Source: Corynebacterium gerontici (lineage in GTDB: Bacteria > Actinomycetota > Actinomycetes > Mycobacteriales > Mycobacteriaceae). From it: 64,000 nt of DNA. Below the pieces are notes generated by a model. The model worked only from the letters and a program-made list of their open reading frames with translations. It was not told the origin of the DNA and ran no database searches. The position numbers and the translations under genes were made by a program. Positions 27,794 through 37,815 of this stretch are shown piece by piece. The stretch is taken from NCBI RefSeq assembly GCF_003813985.1, contig NZ_CP033897.1, forward strand, positions 992,001 through 1,056,000, written 5' to 3'. Each line of letters opens with the position of its first letter. Position 1 is the stretch's first letter.

Positions 27794-28441
27794 ATGTTTG
27801 GATTTTTCCGCGCGAAACCACAGCCCAGCGGCGAACTCGCGCGCCTGCTTGAGCAGCCGTGGCCGGGGTCGTCGACAAGCCTTGACGAGCTCAAATTGCT
27901 CGCCGTTGATATCGAGACCACGGGATTCGACGCATCCAAGGATCGCATTATCTCGATCGGTTGGGTGCCGATCGACGGCTTCGAGATCATCTTGGGCGGT
28001 GCCGGCTACCACGTGATCCACAGCAATCGATCGGTAGGGGAGTCTGCCACGGTGCATCAGCTTACCGACGCCATGCTGCGCGAAGGGGTGGCGCTGCCGG
28101 AGGCCCTGGAGGAGTTCTTTGATGCGCTGCGTGGCCGCGTGATGCTCGCACACTTCGCCAGCCTGGAATCATCTTTTTTGGATGTCGCGTGCCAACGCCA
28201 TTTCGACGCGCCTCTGCGCGCGCCGGTGGTGGACACTTTCGCGCTTGAGCGGCGGCATATGGAGAGAATGGGTACGTATCCGAGGGGTGAAGATTTGCGC
28301 CTGGCCCGGGTGCGGGAGCGCTACGGGCTGCCCTGGTATGGCAACCACAACGCCCTAAGTGATGCTTTGGCCTGCGCAGAGCTGTATTTGGCCTTGTTGC
28401 AGAATACGAAGGCGACGAGCTTGAAAGCACTGCTAGGATAG
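27794..28441 (+). CDS. DnaQ-family 3'-5' exonuclease
   Basis: 215 residues. DEDDh exonuclease fold with motif Exo I (LLAVDIETTGFDASKDRII), Exo II around AHFASLESSFLD, and the C-terminal H-x(4)-D motif in the segment HNALSDALACAELYLALL. It is too short for a polymerase III epsilon subunit plus clamp domain, so an independent RNA/DNA exonuclease is likely. It forms a two-gene operon with the CBS/DUF294 gene (1-bp spacing). Confidence 0.87.
   Translation: MFGFFRAKPQPSGELARLLEQPWPGSSTSLDELKLLAVDIETTGFDASKDRIISIGWVPIDGFEIILGGAGYHVIHSNRSVGESATVHQLTDAMLREGVALPEALEEFFDALRGRVMLAHFASLESSFLDVACQRHFDAPLRAPVVDTFALERRHMERMGTYPRGEDLRLARVRERYGLPWYGNHNALSDALACAELYLALLQNTKATSLKALLG
28434..28439 (+). promoter_or_regulatory. 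-10 box of FAH-family gene, leaderless arrangement
   Basis: TAGGAT overlaps the end of the exonuclease gene and ends 7 bases before ATG 28447. Confidence 0.45.
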
Positions 28442-28446
28442 CCTCC

Positions 28447-29244
28447 ATGCGTTTTGGACGAATTGCAACCCCCGAAGGTATGACATTTTGCGTGGTGGAG
28501 GGCGATGGCGACGACGCCCTGTGCCGCCAGATCGAAGGCACTCCATTTACTGAACCGAAGTTCACGGGCAAAGAGTGGAAGCTTAGCGACGTTCGCCTGC
28601 TTGCACCGATGTTGCCTTCGAAAATCGTGGCGATTGGCCGAAATTATGCAGATCACGTTGCAGAAGTGTTCCAAAAAAGTGCGGAGCACCTGCCTCCAAC
28701 GCTGTTCCTGAAGCCGCCGACAGCCGTCGTTGGCCCCGGTGCCGCTATCAAAATTCCGGAATTTGCCACCAAGGTTGAATTTGAGGGTGAGCTCGCGCTG
28801 GTGATCGGAAAGCCGTGCAAAAATGTCAAGGCTGAGGACTGGAAGCAGGTAGTCCGTGGCTTCACCATCATTAACGACGTGTCCTCCCGCGACCTGCAGT
28901 TTGCTGATGGTCAGTGGGCTCGCGCGAAAGGTATTGACACTTTCGCTCCGCTAGGTCCGTGGATTGAGACAGATCTGGATTCCATCGACACCAGCAACCT
29001 GCCCATCAAGGCTCACCTCACACACGATGGCGTGACGGAGACGAAGCAGGACTCAAACTCGAACCAGATGATCATGAACTTGGGCGAAATTATCGAGTTC
29101 ATCACCGCCTCCATGACGCTGCTGCCAGGCGACATTATCTGCACTGGCTCACCGGCCGGTACTGCGGCGATGTTCCCCGGCGATTTCATCGAAATCGAGA
29201 TCCCTGGCATTGGCAAACTGGGTAATCCGGTAGAGCGCGCCTAA
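28447..29244 (+). CDS. Fumarylacetoacetate-hydrolase-family protein (Cg1458-like)
   Basis: 265 residues. The FAH fold is shown by KIVAIGRNYADHVAE, PTLFLKPPTAVVGPGAAIKIP, the metal ligands EFEGELALVIGK and NDVSSRDLQ, and the PGDIICTGSPAGTA block. The C. glutamicum homologue in the same position upstream of gltX (Cg1458) has been described as an oxaloacetate decarboxylase, which makes that activity the best guess. Other FAH members act on acylpyruvates or 2-hydroxyhepta-2,4-diene-1,7-dioate. A strong terminator follows. Confidence 0.88.
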   Translation: MRFGRIATPEGMTFCVVEGDGDDALCRQIEGTPFTEPKFTGKEWKLSDVRLLAPMLPSKIVAIGRNYADHVAEVFQKSAEHLPPTLFLKPPTAVVGPGAAIKIPEFATKVEFEGELALVIGKPCKNVKAEDWKQVVRGFTIINDVSSRDLQFADGQWARAKGIDTFAPLGPWIETDLDSIDTSNLPIKAHLTHDGVTETKQDSNSNQMIMNLGEIIEFITASMTLLPGDIICTGSPAGTAAMFPGDFIEIEIPGIGKLGNPVERA

Positions 29245-29251
29245 GCGCTGA

Positions 29252-29277
29252 GGCCCCGCGGTTGGCGGGGCCGTTAC
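29252..29277 (+). terminator. Rho-independent terminator of FAH-family gene
   Basis: GGCCCCGC / GCGGGGCC, 8-bp perfect stem with a 5-base loop, moderate T content after it. Confidence 0.7.
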
Positions 29278-29393
29278 TTTGGAGTGGAATTCGAACAACT
29301 GTGCTAATCATCGAACGGGTGATCGGGGGTGGGGGTTTAGTCTAGGGGCAGCAGTACGGGGAGCTGCCATATTGACGAACAGAAAGGAACACC

Positions 29394-30440
29394 ATGCTCA
29401 TTCGGCACCTCAGCGAATTCGATCCACAATGCCAAGCCCTACGAAACACTATCGCGGAGAGAAGAAAAGAAGCATTCCACTGGTGGGAGAGTCTGACCCC
29501 ACCCCCGGATTCGCCGGGAATTGGATTCCAGGTCCAAAAATTGGCGATCGTCCTTGATCGATCGGTGAGCTATGTCCGGCGTCGGTTCCAAGCGGTCTGG
29601 ATCCTTCAGCGCCTACCAAAGCTCCGTGAACAGTTCTTCGAACACTTCCACTTAGACATGGGCAGGCTTGCCACCATCGGAAGTATCCTGGCGGATATAG
29701 CATCCCTGGAGGCACTGGATGAAGCCTTGTCTAAATTCCTAACGCCCAGCCGTTTTCGCGCTATCCCCTCAGCTCGAATTATCGGAGGATTCTTGCGGCG
29801 CAAACTCGCACCTTTCCACTGGAATCCGCCTCCCAACGCCGTGCGGATACGCCAAGTAGATGAATTGACTTCGCAGCTCGTAGTCACCTCGACCCACGGT
29901 GGCACCCGGTTAATGAAAGATCGCCTCCGTGAACTAGCCCACGAGTGGCAGTGCAGTGAACATGACGCGCTCTGGCAGGCACTGCTAGGGAAGGATTCAA
30001 AAGCCGTAGTCAATGTCTATCAGCACAAGGGCAAGTTATCTCTGGTAGACGGCAGCGTGATTCCGCAGTCGATGACCACCTTGATTCATCAGCGCGCCCG
30101 GATTCGACAATTGGATATTGAACAGCAAGGCAAGGGCTATGCCTTTCCTGCGAAGTTGCGCCACATCATTACCATGCGGGACTTGCACTGCAGATTCCCC
30201 GGCTGTGAAGTGCCAGCGCACGCCTGCGACATCGACCACGTGCTTGAGTTCAACAGGGGAGGTCCGACCGAAGTGAGCAACGGACAATTGCTGTGCAGGC
30301 GTCACCACAACATGAAAACCGAGCGGCAGGTGAGCTGCAGTATGACGCCAGATGGCGTGGTGACCTGGGTAATTGACGGCATTCGGAGCGTCACGCTTCC
30401 GGAAGGTGAAATCCTGGCTTTAGCCCCAGTGCCTTCATGA
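29394..30440 (+). CDS. HNH endonuclease-domain protein (DUF222/13E12-like)
   Basis: 348 residues. A long helical N-terminal region is followed by a zinc-finger-type HNH domain at about 265-305: CRFPGCEVPAHACDIDHVLEF, then NRGGPTE and LLCRRHHNMKTER. The domain order resembles actinobacterial 13E12-repeat/DUF222 HNH proteins, which are common, often multicopy and of uncertain function. AGAAAGGAA precedes the ATG. The last 50 bp overlap the 3' end of the convergent isochorismate synthase gene, suggesting the gene is an insertion or has extended at its end. Confidence 0.82.
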   Translation: MLIRHLSEFDPQCQALRNTIAERRKEAFHWWESLTPPPDSPGIGFQVQKLAIVLDRSVSYVRRRFQAVWILQRLPKLREQFFEHFHLDMGRLATIGSILADIASLEALDEALSKFLTPSRFRAIPSARIIGGFLRRKLAPFHWNPPPNAVRIRQVDELTSQLVVTSTHGGTRLMKDRLRELAHEWQCSEHDALWQALLGKDSKAVVNVYQHKGKLSLVDGSVIPQSMTTLIHQRARIRQLDIEQQGKGYAFPAKLRHIITMRDLHCRFPGCEVPAHACDIDHVLEFNRGGPTEVSNGQLLCRRHHNMKTERQVSCSMTPDGVVTWVIDGIRSVTLPEGEILALAPVPS

Positions 30441-31530
30441 TGGTTCGTAGCTTGGCGCTAGTTTCCGCCACCTCTGCAGTGGCATTGGATTCTTCGACGA
30501 TCCCGCCTCCAGCCCATGCACGCGCATGAGTGCCGTCGCCGGAAACTTCGGCGCAGCGGATGGCGACCATGAATTCTCCATCAATGCCCTCGGCCCAACC
30601 AACGGCCCCGGCGTAAAAGCGGCGATCAGCCTCGGCGAAGGAGATTAGTTCCTCGGCGGACTCGGTTGGGGTGCCGCAGATCGCAGGAGTGGGATGGACG
30701 ATCTGGGCCAGTTCCAATGCGGTGAGATCGGACTGTTTCAGGGTGCCAAGAACCGGTGTGGCCAAGTGCCACATCTCGTTGGTACACGTGAGTTCGGGAG
30801 TTGTTGGGATGTCGAGTTGAGAGCACAGCGGGGCGAGCTTCCGGCGGAGATGCTCAACTACAAAGCTGTGTTCCCTGAGATCCTTGTTCGATGCGAGCAA
30901 ACGCTCACCACGCTTCTTGTCCTCGATGGGATCGACAGCCCTGGGGGCGGATCCGGCGAGTGGGTAGGCGCTGATCGTGGAACCCTGCTTCTTGATGAGG
31001 ACCTCGGGGGAGGAGCCAACCAGCATATTGCCGACGAAATCTTCACCGGCGGGCGTGAGATCGACGATGAAACCGTCACGGTTGAGGGAGAGATCAATGA
31101 GGCGCGCGGCAATGAGCCGAGGATCGACGGGAGGATCAAAACGCACATCTACCGCCCGGGCCAGCACCACCTTGTTGAGGATGGTTTGTTTCATGGTCTC
31201 GATTGCCGCTTCCACACGGCGCTCGTGCTCGGCCTCCTCCGGCACCAGCGCTGCCAGCTCAGCGTGCAGTACTGATCCAGGACCTTGACGATAGTAAGCG
31301 TGGGGTTCCAACGGCCCATCTTCGCGCACGATCTTCACGGGCACAGTGAATGCGCATGCGTGGTCACGTCGAAAAGCTAAAGCCCCAACCACCATCTCGC
31401 CACGGTGCAGCGCAGCAAGCGCATCCTCGACTCTGTTGAAGCGCTCCTTCGCACCCTGCGTGCGAACCGAACCATGCGCTCTCGATAAGAGGAAATCGGG
31501 CGCGGAAGCGGGACGGGGTGAGGCACACAT
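30391..31530 (-). CDS. Isochorismate synthase (EntC/MenF/DhbC family)
   Basis: 379 residues. Chorismate-utilising fold with the segment [12 protein letters not shown], the Mg/substrate block [36 protein letters not shown] and a C-terminal [17 protein letters not shown]. It isomerises chorismate to isochorismate for menaquinone or siderophore synthesis. No other men or ent gene is nearby, and menaquinone is the likelier use. The ATG at 31530 is chosen because a TATACT box lies 13-18 bases upstream and the longer frame would enter gltX. It is divergent from gltX with a 25-bp gap. Confidence 0.88.
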   Translation of the reverse strand: MCASPRPASAPDFLLSRAHGSVRTQGAKERFNRVEDALAALHRGEMVVGALAFRRDHACAFTVPVKIVREDGPLEPHAYYRQGPGSVLHAELAALVPEEAEHERRVEAAIETMKQTILNKVVLARAVDVRFDPPVDPRLIAARLIDLSLNRDGFIVDLTPAGEDFVGNMLVGSSPEVLIKKQGSTISAYPLAGSAPRAVDPIEDKKRGERLLASNKDLREHSFVVEHLRRKLAPLCSQLDIPTTPELTCTNEMWHLATPVLGTLKQSDLTALELAQIVHPTPAICGTPTESAEELISFAEADRRFYAGAVGWAEGIDGEFMVAIRCAEVSGDGTHARAWAGGGIVEESNATAEVAETSAKLRTIMKALGLKPGFHLPEA

Positions 31531-31542
31531 GGCAGGACAGTC

Positions 31543-31551
31543 TAGTATAAA
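31543..31551. promoter_or_regulatory. Overlapping divergent -10 boxes, isochorismate synthase / gltX
   Basis: TAGTATAAA on the plus strand gives a gltX -10 (TAGTAT or TATAAA, ending 5-7 bases before ATG 31556). The same bases on the minus strand read TATACT, 13 bases before ATG 31530. One AT-rich element appears to serve both directions. Confidence 0.5.
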
Positions 31552-31555
31552 ACCC

Positions 31556-33028
31556 ATGTCTGAAGTACGCGTCCGATTCTGTCCTTCGCCCACCGGCACG
31601 CCCCACGTGGGCATGGTGCGCACCGCACTATTCAACTGGGCGTACGCCCGCCACCATGGCGGCAAGCTCATCTTCCGCATCGAAGACACTGATGCCCAGC
31701 GAGACTCCGAAGAGTCCTACCAGGCAATCATCGATTCACTGCAGTGGCTCGGCATGGATTGGGACGAAGGCGTGGTCAAGGGTGGGCCGCACGAGCCGTA
31801 CCGCCAAAGCCAGCGCATGGACATCTACGCAGACGTCCTGGAAAAACTGAAAGCAGGCGGTTATATCTATCCCGCCTACTCCACGGCGGATGAGGTCAGG
31901 GAGCGGCACAAGGCGGCCGGACGCGATCCGCAGCTCGGTTACGACAACTTCGACCGCGACCTCAGCGATGAGCAGATCGCAGCATTCGAGGCTGAAGGCC
32001 GCAAGCCCGTGTGGCGCCTGCGAATGCCGGATCAGGATTGGAAGTGGTACGACCTTGTCCGTGGCGAAATCGAATTCAAATCCTCAACCCAGCCGGACTT
32101 CGTGGTGGCCCGTTCCAATGGCGCACCCCTCTATACCCTTGTGAACCCCGTCGACGATGCCCTCATGGGCGTCACGCATGTGCTGCGCGGTGAGGATCTG
32201 TTGCCTTCCACCCCACGCCAGCTTGCTCTCTATGAGGCGCTCAAGGCGATCGGTGTAGCCGAGCGCACCCCGGAATTTGGCCACCTTCCCTTTGTGATGG
32301 GCGAGGGCAATAAGAAGCTTTCGAAGCGCGATCCGCAGTCCAACCTGTTCAACCACCGCGACCACGGCATAATCCCCGAGGGCATGCTCAACTATCTCGC
32401 TCTGCTGGGATGGTCGCTCAGTCACGATCAAGATATCTTCTCTGTGGATGAACTTGTGGCCAACTTCGACGTGGCCGACGTGCTGCCCAATCCGGCGCGA
32501 TTCGACCAGAAGAAACTCGAAGCCATCAACGCCGACCACATTCGACTCCTCGACCCGGCAGACTTCCGCGAGCGCCTGCGTGACTACCTGCGGGAGTACT
32601 TCGACTTTGAGTACCCGGATGAAAAGTTCGCCATCGCGGCCGATCTTGTGCAAACGCGCATCAAGACGCTCTCCGATGCCTACGGGTTGCTCAAGTTCTT
32701 AGTCACCGCGGACGAGGACCTGGAATTGGACGAAAAGTCCGCGAAGAAGAACTTGAAGGAAGCCGCCATTCAACCGCTGGACGAGGGTATCGCCGCCCTC
32801 GAAGCAGTGGAGGAGTGGAACACCGAGAACATTGAGCGAGCACTGCACGGCGCACTCATTGAGAAGCTAGAGCTCAAGCCCCGCGTGGCCTACGGAGCGC
32901 TTCGTGTCGGTATTTCCGGCGCTGCCGTCTCGCCGCCGCTGTTTGAATCCATGGAGCTGCTGGGTAAGGAATCCACGTTAAAGCGCTTGCGTGCAGCCCG
33001 CAGTCAAACCCCTTATCAGGTATCCTGA
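31556..33028 (+). CDS. gltX: Glutamyl-tRNA synthetase
   Basis: 490 residues, class I synthetase. The HIGH-type motif ([19 protein letters not shown]), the KMSKS-type motif ([10 protein letters not shown]) and the C-terminal anticodon-binding helices are present. Because this lineage uses GatCAB (gatB at 2.7 kb), GltX is expected to charge both tRNA-Glu and tRNA-Gln, and genes for both tRNAs follow directly. Homologous sequence begins at [14 protein letters not shown], so the upstream open frame is not used. Confidence 0.96.
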   Translation: MSEVRVRFCPSPTGTPHVGMVRTALFNWAYARHHGGKLIFRIEDTDAQRDSEESYQAIIDSLQWLGMDWDEGVVKGGPHEPYRQSQRMDIYADVLEKLKAGGYIYPAYSTADEVRERHKAAGRDPQLGYDNFDRDLSDEQIAAFEAEGRKPVWRLRMPDQDWKWYDLVRGEIEFKSSTQPDFVVARSNGAPLYTLVNPVDDALMGVTHVLRGEDLLPSTPRQLALYEALKAIGVAERTPEFGHLPFVMGEGNKKLSKRDPQSNLFNHRDHGIIPEGMLNYLALLGWSLSHDQDIFSVDELVANFDVADVLPNPARFDQKKLEAINADHIRLLDPADFRERLRDYLREYFDFEYPDEKFAIAADLVQTRIKTLSDAYGLLKFLVTADEDLELDEKSAKKNLKEAAIQPLDEGIAALEAVEEWNTENIERALHGALIEKLELKPRVAYGALRVGISGAAVSPPLFESMELLGKESTLKRLRAARSQTPYQVS

Positions 33029-33037
33029 CCTGCAAGT

Positions 33038-33067
33038 TTGTGTGGCTTTCAGGAATGTGGTTATATT
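33038..33067 (+). promoter_or_regulatory. Promoter of tRNA-Gln/tRNA-Glu
   Basis: TTGTGT (33038-33043), an 18-base spacer and TATATT (33062-33067), 44 bases before tRNA-Gln. Confidence 0.5.
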
Positions 33068-33110
33068 AATCCTCGTTGCACAGCAGGGGGAAACCTCAGC
33101 CGCACAACAT

Positions 33111-33182
33111 TGGCCTATGGTGTAATTGGCAACACTACGGTTTCTGGTACCGTCATTCTAGGTTCGAGTCCTGGTAGGCCAG
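33111..33182 (+). tRNA. tRNA-Gln (CTG anticodon)
   Basis: 72 nt cloverleaf: acceptor TGGCCTA/TAGGCCA, anticodon stem ACGGT/ACCGT with loop TTCTGGT (anticodon CTG), T-loop GGTTCGAGTCC. CCA is not encoded. Confidence 0.93.
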
Positions 33183-33198
33183 CTGGCTTTAAGCCTAA

Positions 33199-33271
33199 GC
33201 CCCGTTCGTCTAGTGGCCTAGGACGCCGGCCTCTCACGCCGGTAACACGGGTTCGAATCCCGTACGGGGTA
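33199..33271 (+). tRNA. tRNA-Glu (CTC anticodon), copy 1
   Basis: 73 nt: acceptor GCCCCGT/ACGGGGT (first pair G-T), anticodon stem CCGGC/GCCGG with loop CTCTCAC (anticodon CTC), T-arm GGGTTCGAATCCC. The base after the discriminator continues CAA, so CCA is not encoded. Identical in all 73 bases to copy 2 at 33434. Confidence 0.94.
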
Positions 33272-33277
33272 CAAATG

Positions 33278-33306
33278 ATCAGTCGATGAAAGTCGGCTGA
33301 TTTTTT
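33278..33306 (+). terminator. Terminator after tRNA-Glu copy 1
   Basis: ATCAGTCGA / TCGGCTGAT (one G-T pair) followed by TTTTTT. Confidence 0.8.
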
Positions 33307-33389
33307 GCGTTGTGGGCCTTTTCTGGCGCTTCAGCTTTTCGACGAACCCTGACGCATACATAGCACCCCGTACCCGTTGAGCTGGCGAT

Positions 33390-33419
33390 TTGTTGTGATG
33401 AACGGTAGGACTCTAATAT
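33390..33419 (+). promoter_or_regulatory. Promoter of tRNA-Glu copy 2
   Basis: TTGTTG (33390-33395), an 18-base spacer and TAATAT (33414-33419), 14 bases before the tRNA. Confidence 0.5.
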
Positions 33420-33433
33420 TTTTTAAGTCGCTA

Positions 33434-33506
33434 GCCCCGTTCGTCTAGTGGCCTAGGACGCCGGCCTCTCACGCCGGTAACACGGGTTCGAATCCCGTAC
33501 GGGGTA
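33434..33506 (+). tRNA. tRNA-Glu (CTC anticodon), copy 2
   Basis: Same 73 bases as 33199-33271. This copy is followed directly by CCA (33507-33509), so here the 3' CCA is encoded. It has its own promoter and terminator, so it is an independent unit rather than a pseudogene. Confidence 0.93.
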
Positions 33507-33511
33507 CCATC

Positions 33512-33539
33512 AGGAGGCGTGAATCCACGCCTCCTTTTT
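33512..33539 (+). terminator. Terminator of tRNA-Glu copy 2
   Basis: Perfect 10-bp stem AGGAGGCGTG / CACGCCTCCT with an AATC loop and a T run. It overlaps the predicted start (GTG 33519) of the HD-domain gene. Confidence 0.9.
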
Positions 33540-34037
33540 GCTATCCAGCGCGCCTGTGAAATCCATGACGGGCAAATGCGCAAGGGCACCCTAACGCCCT
33601 ACGTCTCCCACCTCTTTGCCGTGGCTACGCTGCTTGAAAACGAGCCGGAAAATACCAGGATTGCGGCTTTGTTGCACGACGCCATTGAGGATCGGGACGT
33701 GGCTCCAAGCGAGATCGAAAAGGAATTCGGCACCGAGGTCCGCGAACTGGTGCAGGCCGTGACCAAATCCAACCATCCCGATTGGTGGACACGCGCCGAG
33801 GACTACTTGGAGCGAATGGGCTCCGCGCCGCCCGAGGCGCTCAAGATCATCGCAGCGGACAAGGTGCACAATCTGTGGTGCACACTGCAAGAAGAAGACC
33901 CTTGGGAACGTTTTTCAACGGGTTACCAGGGGCAGTGTTGGTGGTATCAGGAAGTGCTCAAACGGCTGCGGATTGAGCATCCGCTCGTTGAGGAGCTATC
34001 ACAGTTGGTTGCTGAGCTTTTGCGCCGCGGCCACTAG
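33519..34037 (+). CDS. HD-domain (SpoT-like) phosphohydrolase
   Basis: Up to 172 residues. HD fold of the small SpoT/MESH1-like type: EIHDGQMRKGTLTPYVSHLF (first His), AALLHDAIED (HD motif) and ADKVHNLW (conserved Asp). It has no synthetase domain. Family members hydrolyse (p)ppGpp or related nucleotides. The start is uncertain. The GTG at 33519 sits within the tRNA terminator hairpin, only one base after AGGAGG. The next in-frame ATG (33576) would delete the first HD-motif residues. The 3' end overlaps convergent ltbR by 39 bp. Confidence 0.78.
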   Translation: MNPRLLFAIQRACEIHDGQMRKGTLTPYVSHLFAVATLLENEPENTRIAALLHDAIEDRDVAPSEIEKEFGTEVRELVQAVTKSNHPDWWTRAEDYLERMGSAPPEALKIIAADKVHNLWCTLQEEDPWERFSTGYQGQCWWYQEVLKRLRIEHPLVEELSQLVAELLRRGH

Positions 34038-34706
34038 GTCATCTGCCCAACGCTCGCTACCGCGGAAGCGTTCTGCTGGGCCGGACATCGAGAGCACCGC
34101 AAGGAACGCGCCTTCGCTGTTAAAAATTGGTGCCGAAATACTCGCGAGCCCTACTTCTCTTTCGCTTATCGACGCAGCCCATCCCTGAGCATGGACTTGT
34201 TCAAGATCTGCCAGCGTAAATTTTGCCCCTTGCTCCAGGATCGCGTCTCGAAGATGCGGGTTGCTGAAAGCTAGGAACACGCGGGCTGCAGAACCGGCGG
34301 TCAGTGGTAGGCGGGTGCCCGCGGGCACGGTGTTTTGCAGACCCATCGCTGGTTCTTGGGCTGCTATACACACTCGCTCGGTGCCTGCGAGTTGATAGAG
34401 TTGCACCGATTCCTTTGTCGAGTTCATCAGCGTTGCCATGATGGGCGTGGCAACGTCGATAAGCTTTGTTTGGCGATTGCCCCCTAGGGAGCCCAGCACT
34501 TCTCCGATGGCCCACTTTCCTTCGGAGGTGCGGGTGAGAATGTGGTGGACTTCCAGTGCCGTGGCGAGGCGGTGCGTGGTGGCTCGGGGAAGCCCTGTGG
34601 ATTCGCACAGTTCGCCCAGGCTCATTGGAGCCTCCGCGACGGTCAGCATGATGGCAACGGCGCGATCCAGGACTTTGATGCCGCTTTCTGTGCTAATCTT
34701 TCCCAT
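33999..34706 (-). CDS. ltbR: IclR-type regulator of leucine (and tryptophan) biosynthesis
   Basis: 235 residues. The N-terminal IclR winged helix-turn-helix (VLDRAVAIMLTVAEAPMSLG, then ELCESTGLPRATTHRLATAL) is followed by the IclR effector domain (TKESVQLYQLAGTERVCIAAQE; GSAARVFLAFS; REVGLASISAPIF). Position divergent from leuCD is the same as for C. glutamicum LtbR, a repressor of leuCD and leuB. The minus-strand TAATAT 6 bases before the ATG suggests a leaderless mRNA. It overlaps the HD gene at its 3' end. Confidence 0.83.
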   Translation of the reverse strand: MGKISTESGIKVLDRAVAIMLTVAEAPMSLGELCESTGLPRATTHRLATALEVHHILTRTSEGKWAIGEVLGSLGGNRQTKLIDVATPIMATLMNSTKESVQLYQLAGTERVCIAAQEPAMGLQNTVPAGTRLPLTAGSAARVFLAFSNPHLRDAILEQGAKFTLADLEQVHAQGWAASISEREVGLASISAPIFNSEGAFLAVLSMSGPAERFRGSERWADDLVAAAQKLSNQL

Positions 34707-34722
34707 GTAATGATATTAACAT
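34705..34722. promoter_or_regulatory. ltbR-leuC divergent promoter/operator region
   Basis: ATGTAATGATATTAACAT is an imperfect palindrome at the ltbR start. It contains the minus-strand -10 TAATAT and AT-rich bases that could serve leuC. It is a plausible LtbR site. Confidence 0.4.
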
Positions 34723-34758
34723 CCCATCAGGCGGGAATCTAGCTGGAAGGTGAAGCGA

Positions 34759-36171
<1,413 letters not shown>

Positions 36172-36183
36172 GAGCAATTCATC

Positions 36184-36786
36184 ATGGAGAAATTTCAACA
36201 GCACACAGGAATTGGCGTCCCACTGACGCGCTCAAACGTCGATACCGATCAAATCATCCCAGCGGTCTACCTCAAGCGTGTCACGCGCACGGGGTTCGAG
36301 GATGGGCTGTTCCACAACTGGCGCCAGGACCCAGACTTCGTGTTAAATCGCCAGGAATTCGCGAAGGGGTCGGTGCTGGTGGCAGGCCCAGACTTCGGTA
36401 CTGGTTCCTCGCGTGAGCACGCCGTGTGGGCACTCATGGACTATGGTTTCAAGGCGGTATTTTCGTCAAGATTCGCCGACATCTTCCGCGGTAATGCGGG
36501 CAAAGCCGGTCTGCTCGCAGCACAAATGGCACAAGAAGACATTGAGCTGCTGTGGAAGCAATTGGAGCAGCAGCCCGGTGCCACCGTTGCAGTGGATTTA
36601 GAGAAGAAAACGGCCACCTGCGAAGGCAATGTGTATTCCTTCGAGGTGGACGATTACACGCGCTGGCGGCTCATGGAAGGCCTCGACGATATTGGACTCA
36701 CGCTGCGTCAAGAAGATGCCATTCGTAAGTACGAAGCTAAGCGTCCGAGCTTCAAGCCCGCTACTTCACCGGAAGCGGACTCTTAA
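36184..36786 (+). CDS. leuD: 3-isopropylmalate dehydratase small subunit
   Basis: 200 residues. The swivelling domain that completes Leu[22 protein letters not shown] and [21 protein letters not shown] are the conserved substrate-binding blocks. The gene follows leuC by 12 bp with a ribosome site (AGGAG). It overlaps the convergent NUDIX gene by 26 bp at the 3' ends. Confidence 0.96.
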   Translation: MEKFQQHTGIGVPLTRSNVDTDQIIPAVYLKRVTRTGFEDGLFHNWRQDPDFVLNRQEFAKGSVLVAGPDFGTGSSREHAVWALMDYGFKAVFSSRFADIFRGNAGKAGLLAAQMAQEDIELLWKQLEQQPGATVAVDLEKKTATCEGNVYSFEVDDYTRWRLMEGLDDIGLTLRQEDAIRKYEAKRPSFKPATSPEADS

Positions 36787-37687
36787 GATAATCAGCGCCG
36801 CACAGCTCACCTTCGCGGAAGGATAGTACCCACACACTGGCCTTTTTCGCTTCGATGGAATCCAGTGGGAGGGTGCCTTCTGCTGAGAGCCACGCGATGA
36901 CGTCGGGAATCACCAACCCCTGGGCTATCACCACAGAAGTTCCGCCACGAGCGATAATCTCGCGCATCGCAGCTTTTGAGGTATTCATGTTCTCAATCCA
37001 GCCTTGATCGCCCAGGCGTGGATCGACTTGGACGTCCATGCCCAGTTCTTCTGCCAATGGTGCGGCGGTGAGCTGGCATCGTTGCGGCAATGCCGAATAA
37101 ATCGCATCCGGGCAGTAGGCGCTGAGCATCGGCACCAACATGTCCGCCTGACGCCGCCCCTTCTTATCCAGCGGGCGCACATCGTCATTGCCGGCCCAAT
37201 TGTGACGCTGGAAAGCGCGTGCATGCCGCACATACAGGATCCGAGTATCAGCGGGTGCAGCGAGGCGCTTGGCGGCTTTGCTCAGCACTTGGCGATCAAC
37301 CTCATAGCTCAGCAGCTGCAGGGCTTCGTCGATAGGCAACCAACGCAGCTCATCCACTTCCTTGTTGGGCTTGAAGGAGCCTCCGAGTACCTTGGCAATC
37401 CAGTAGTAGACCACCTTGGTGCGAGTTCCCACTGGGTACGTGACTTTGCCCAGGAGCTTGCCAAGGCGAACGTTGTAACCCGTCTCTTCAAGGATTTCCC
37501 GATGCGCCGTAGTCGGCAGCGATTCGCCGGGATCCACTTTGCCTTTCGGCAGTGACCAATCGTCGTAATGAGGGCGGTGGATCACCGCCACTTCACCTTC
37601 GCGCCACAGCACCGCACCCGCCGCCAAGGTGGAACGCTTGAATTCCTTCGCGGGTTGGCTCGGGATCTGCTGGAAACGACCCTGCAT
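36761..37687 (-). CDS. NUDIX hydrolase with C-terminal phosphatase domain (MutT1-like)
   Basis: 308 residues from ATG 37687. The N-terminal NUDIX domain has a complete box ([20 protein letters not shown], then TGY) and WSLPKGK before it. The C-terminal half is a histidine-phosphatase (SixA-like) domain starting at [15 protein letters not shown]. This two-domain form is the mycobacterial MutT1 type, which acts on 8-oxo-dGTP and diadenosine polyphosphates, and mutT1 also lies near leuD in mycobacteria. The frame is open to 37786, but that would overlap the gpsA promoter. Confidence 0.88.
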   Translation of the reverse strand: MQGRFQQIPSQPAKEFKRSTLAAGAVLWREGEVAVIHRPHYDDWSLPKGKVDPGESLPTTAHREILEETGYNVRLGKLLGKVTYPVGTRTKVVYYWIAKVLGGSFKPNKEVDELRWLPIDEALQLLSYEVDRQVLSKAAKRLAAPADTRILYVRHARAFQRHNWAGNDDVRPLDKKGRRQADMLVPMLSAYCPDAIYSALPQRCQLTAAPLAEELGMDVQVDPRLGDQGWIENMNTSKAAMREIIARGGTSVVIAQGLVIPDVIAWLSAEGTLPLDSIEAKKASVWVLSFREGELCGADYLKSPLPVK

Positions 37688-37768
37688 GTGATGTTCTTCT
37701 TGGTTTAAGGATTGATCAGCCACGCCTATTAGGGTATCGGGTTCACGCCGGGTTTGCTGAATGGGCGC

Positions 37769-37774
37769 TACACT
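37769..37774 (+). promoter_or_regulatory. -10 box of gpsA
   Basis: TACACT lies 41 bases before the gpsA ATG. The gene also has a good ribosome site, so a short conventional leader is expected. Confidence 0.45.
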
Positions 37775-37815
37775 CGACGCTGCCACACTTGAAGCACTGC
37801 ATTAAAGGAGACGTG

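Noticed and set aside
29338..29393. Possible riboswitch or small RNA before the HNH gene
   Set aside because: Only a 6-bp inverted repeat and a -10-like TAGTCT are visible. No known RNA class fits.
33038..33289. 83-residue ORF spanning the tRNA-Gln and tRNA-Glu genes
   Set aside because: It consists of translated tRNA sequence (VRIPYGV-type tail).
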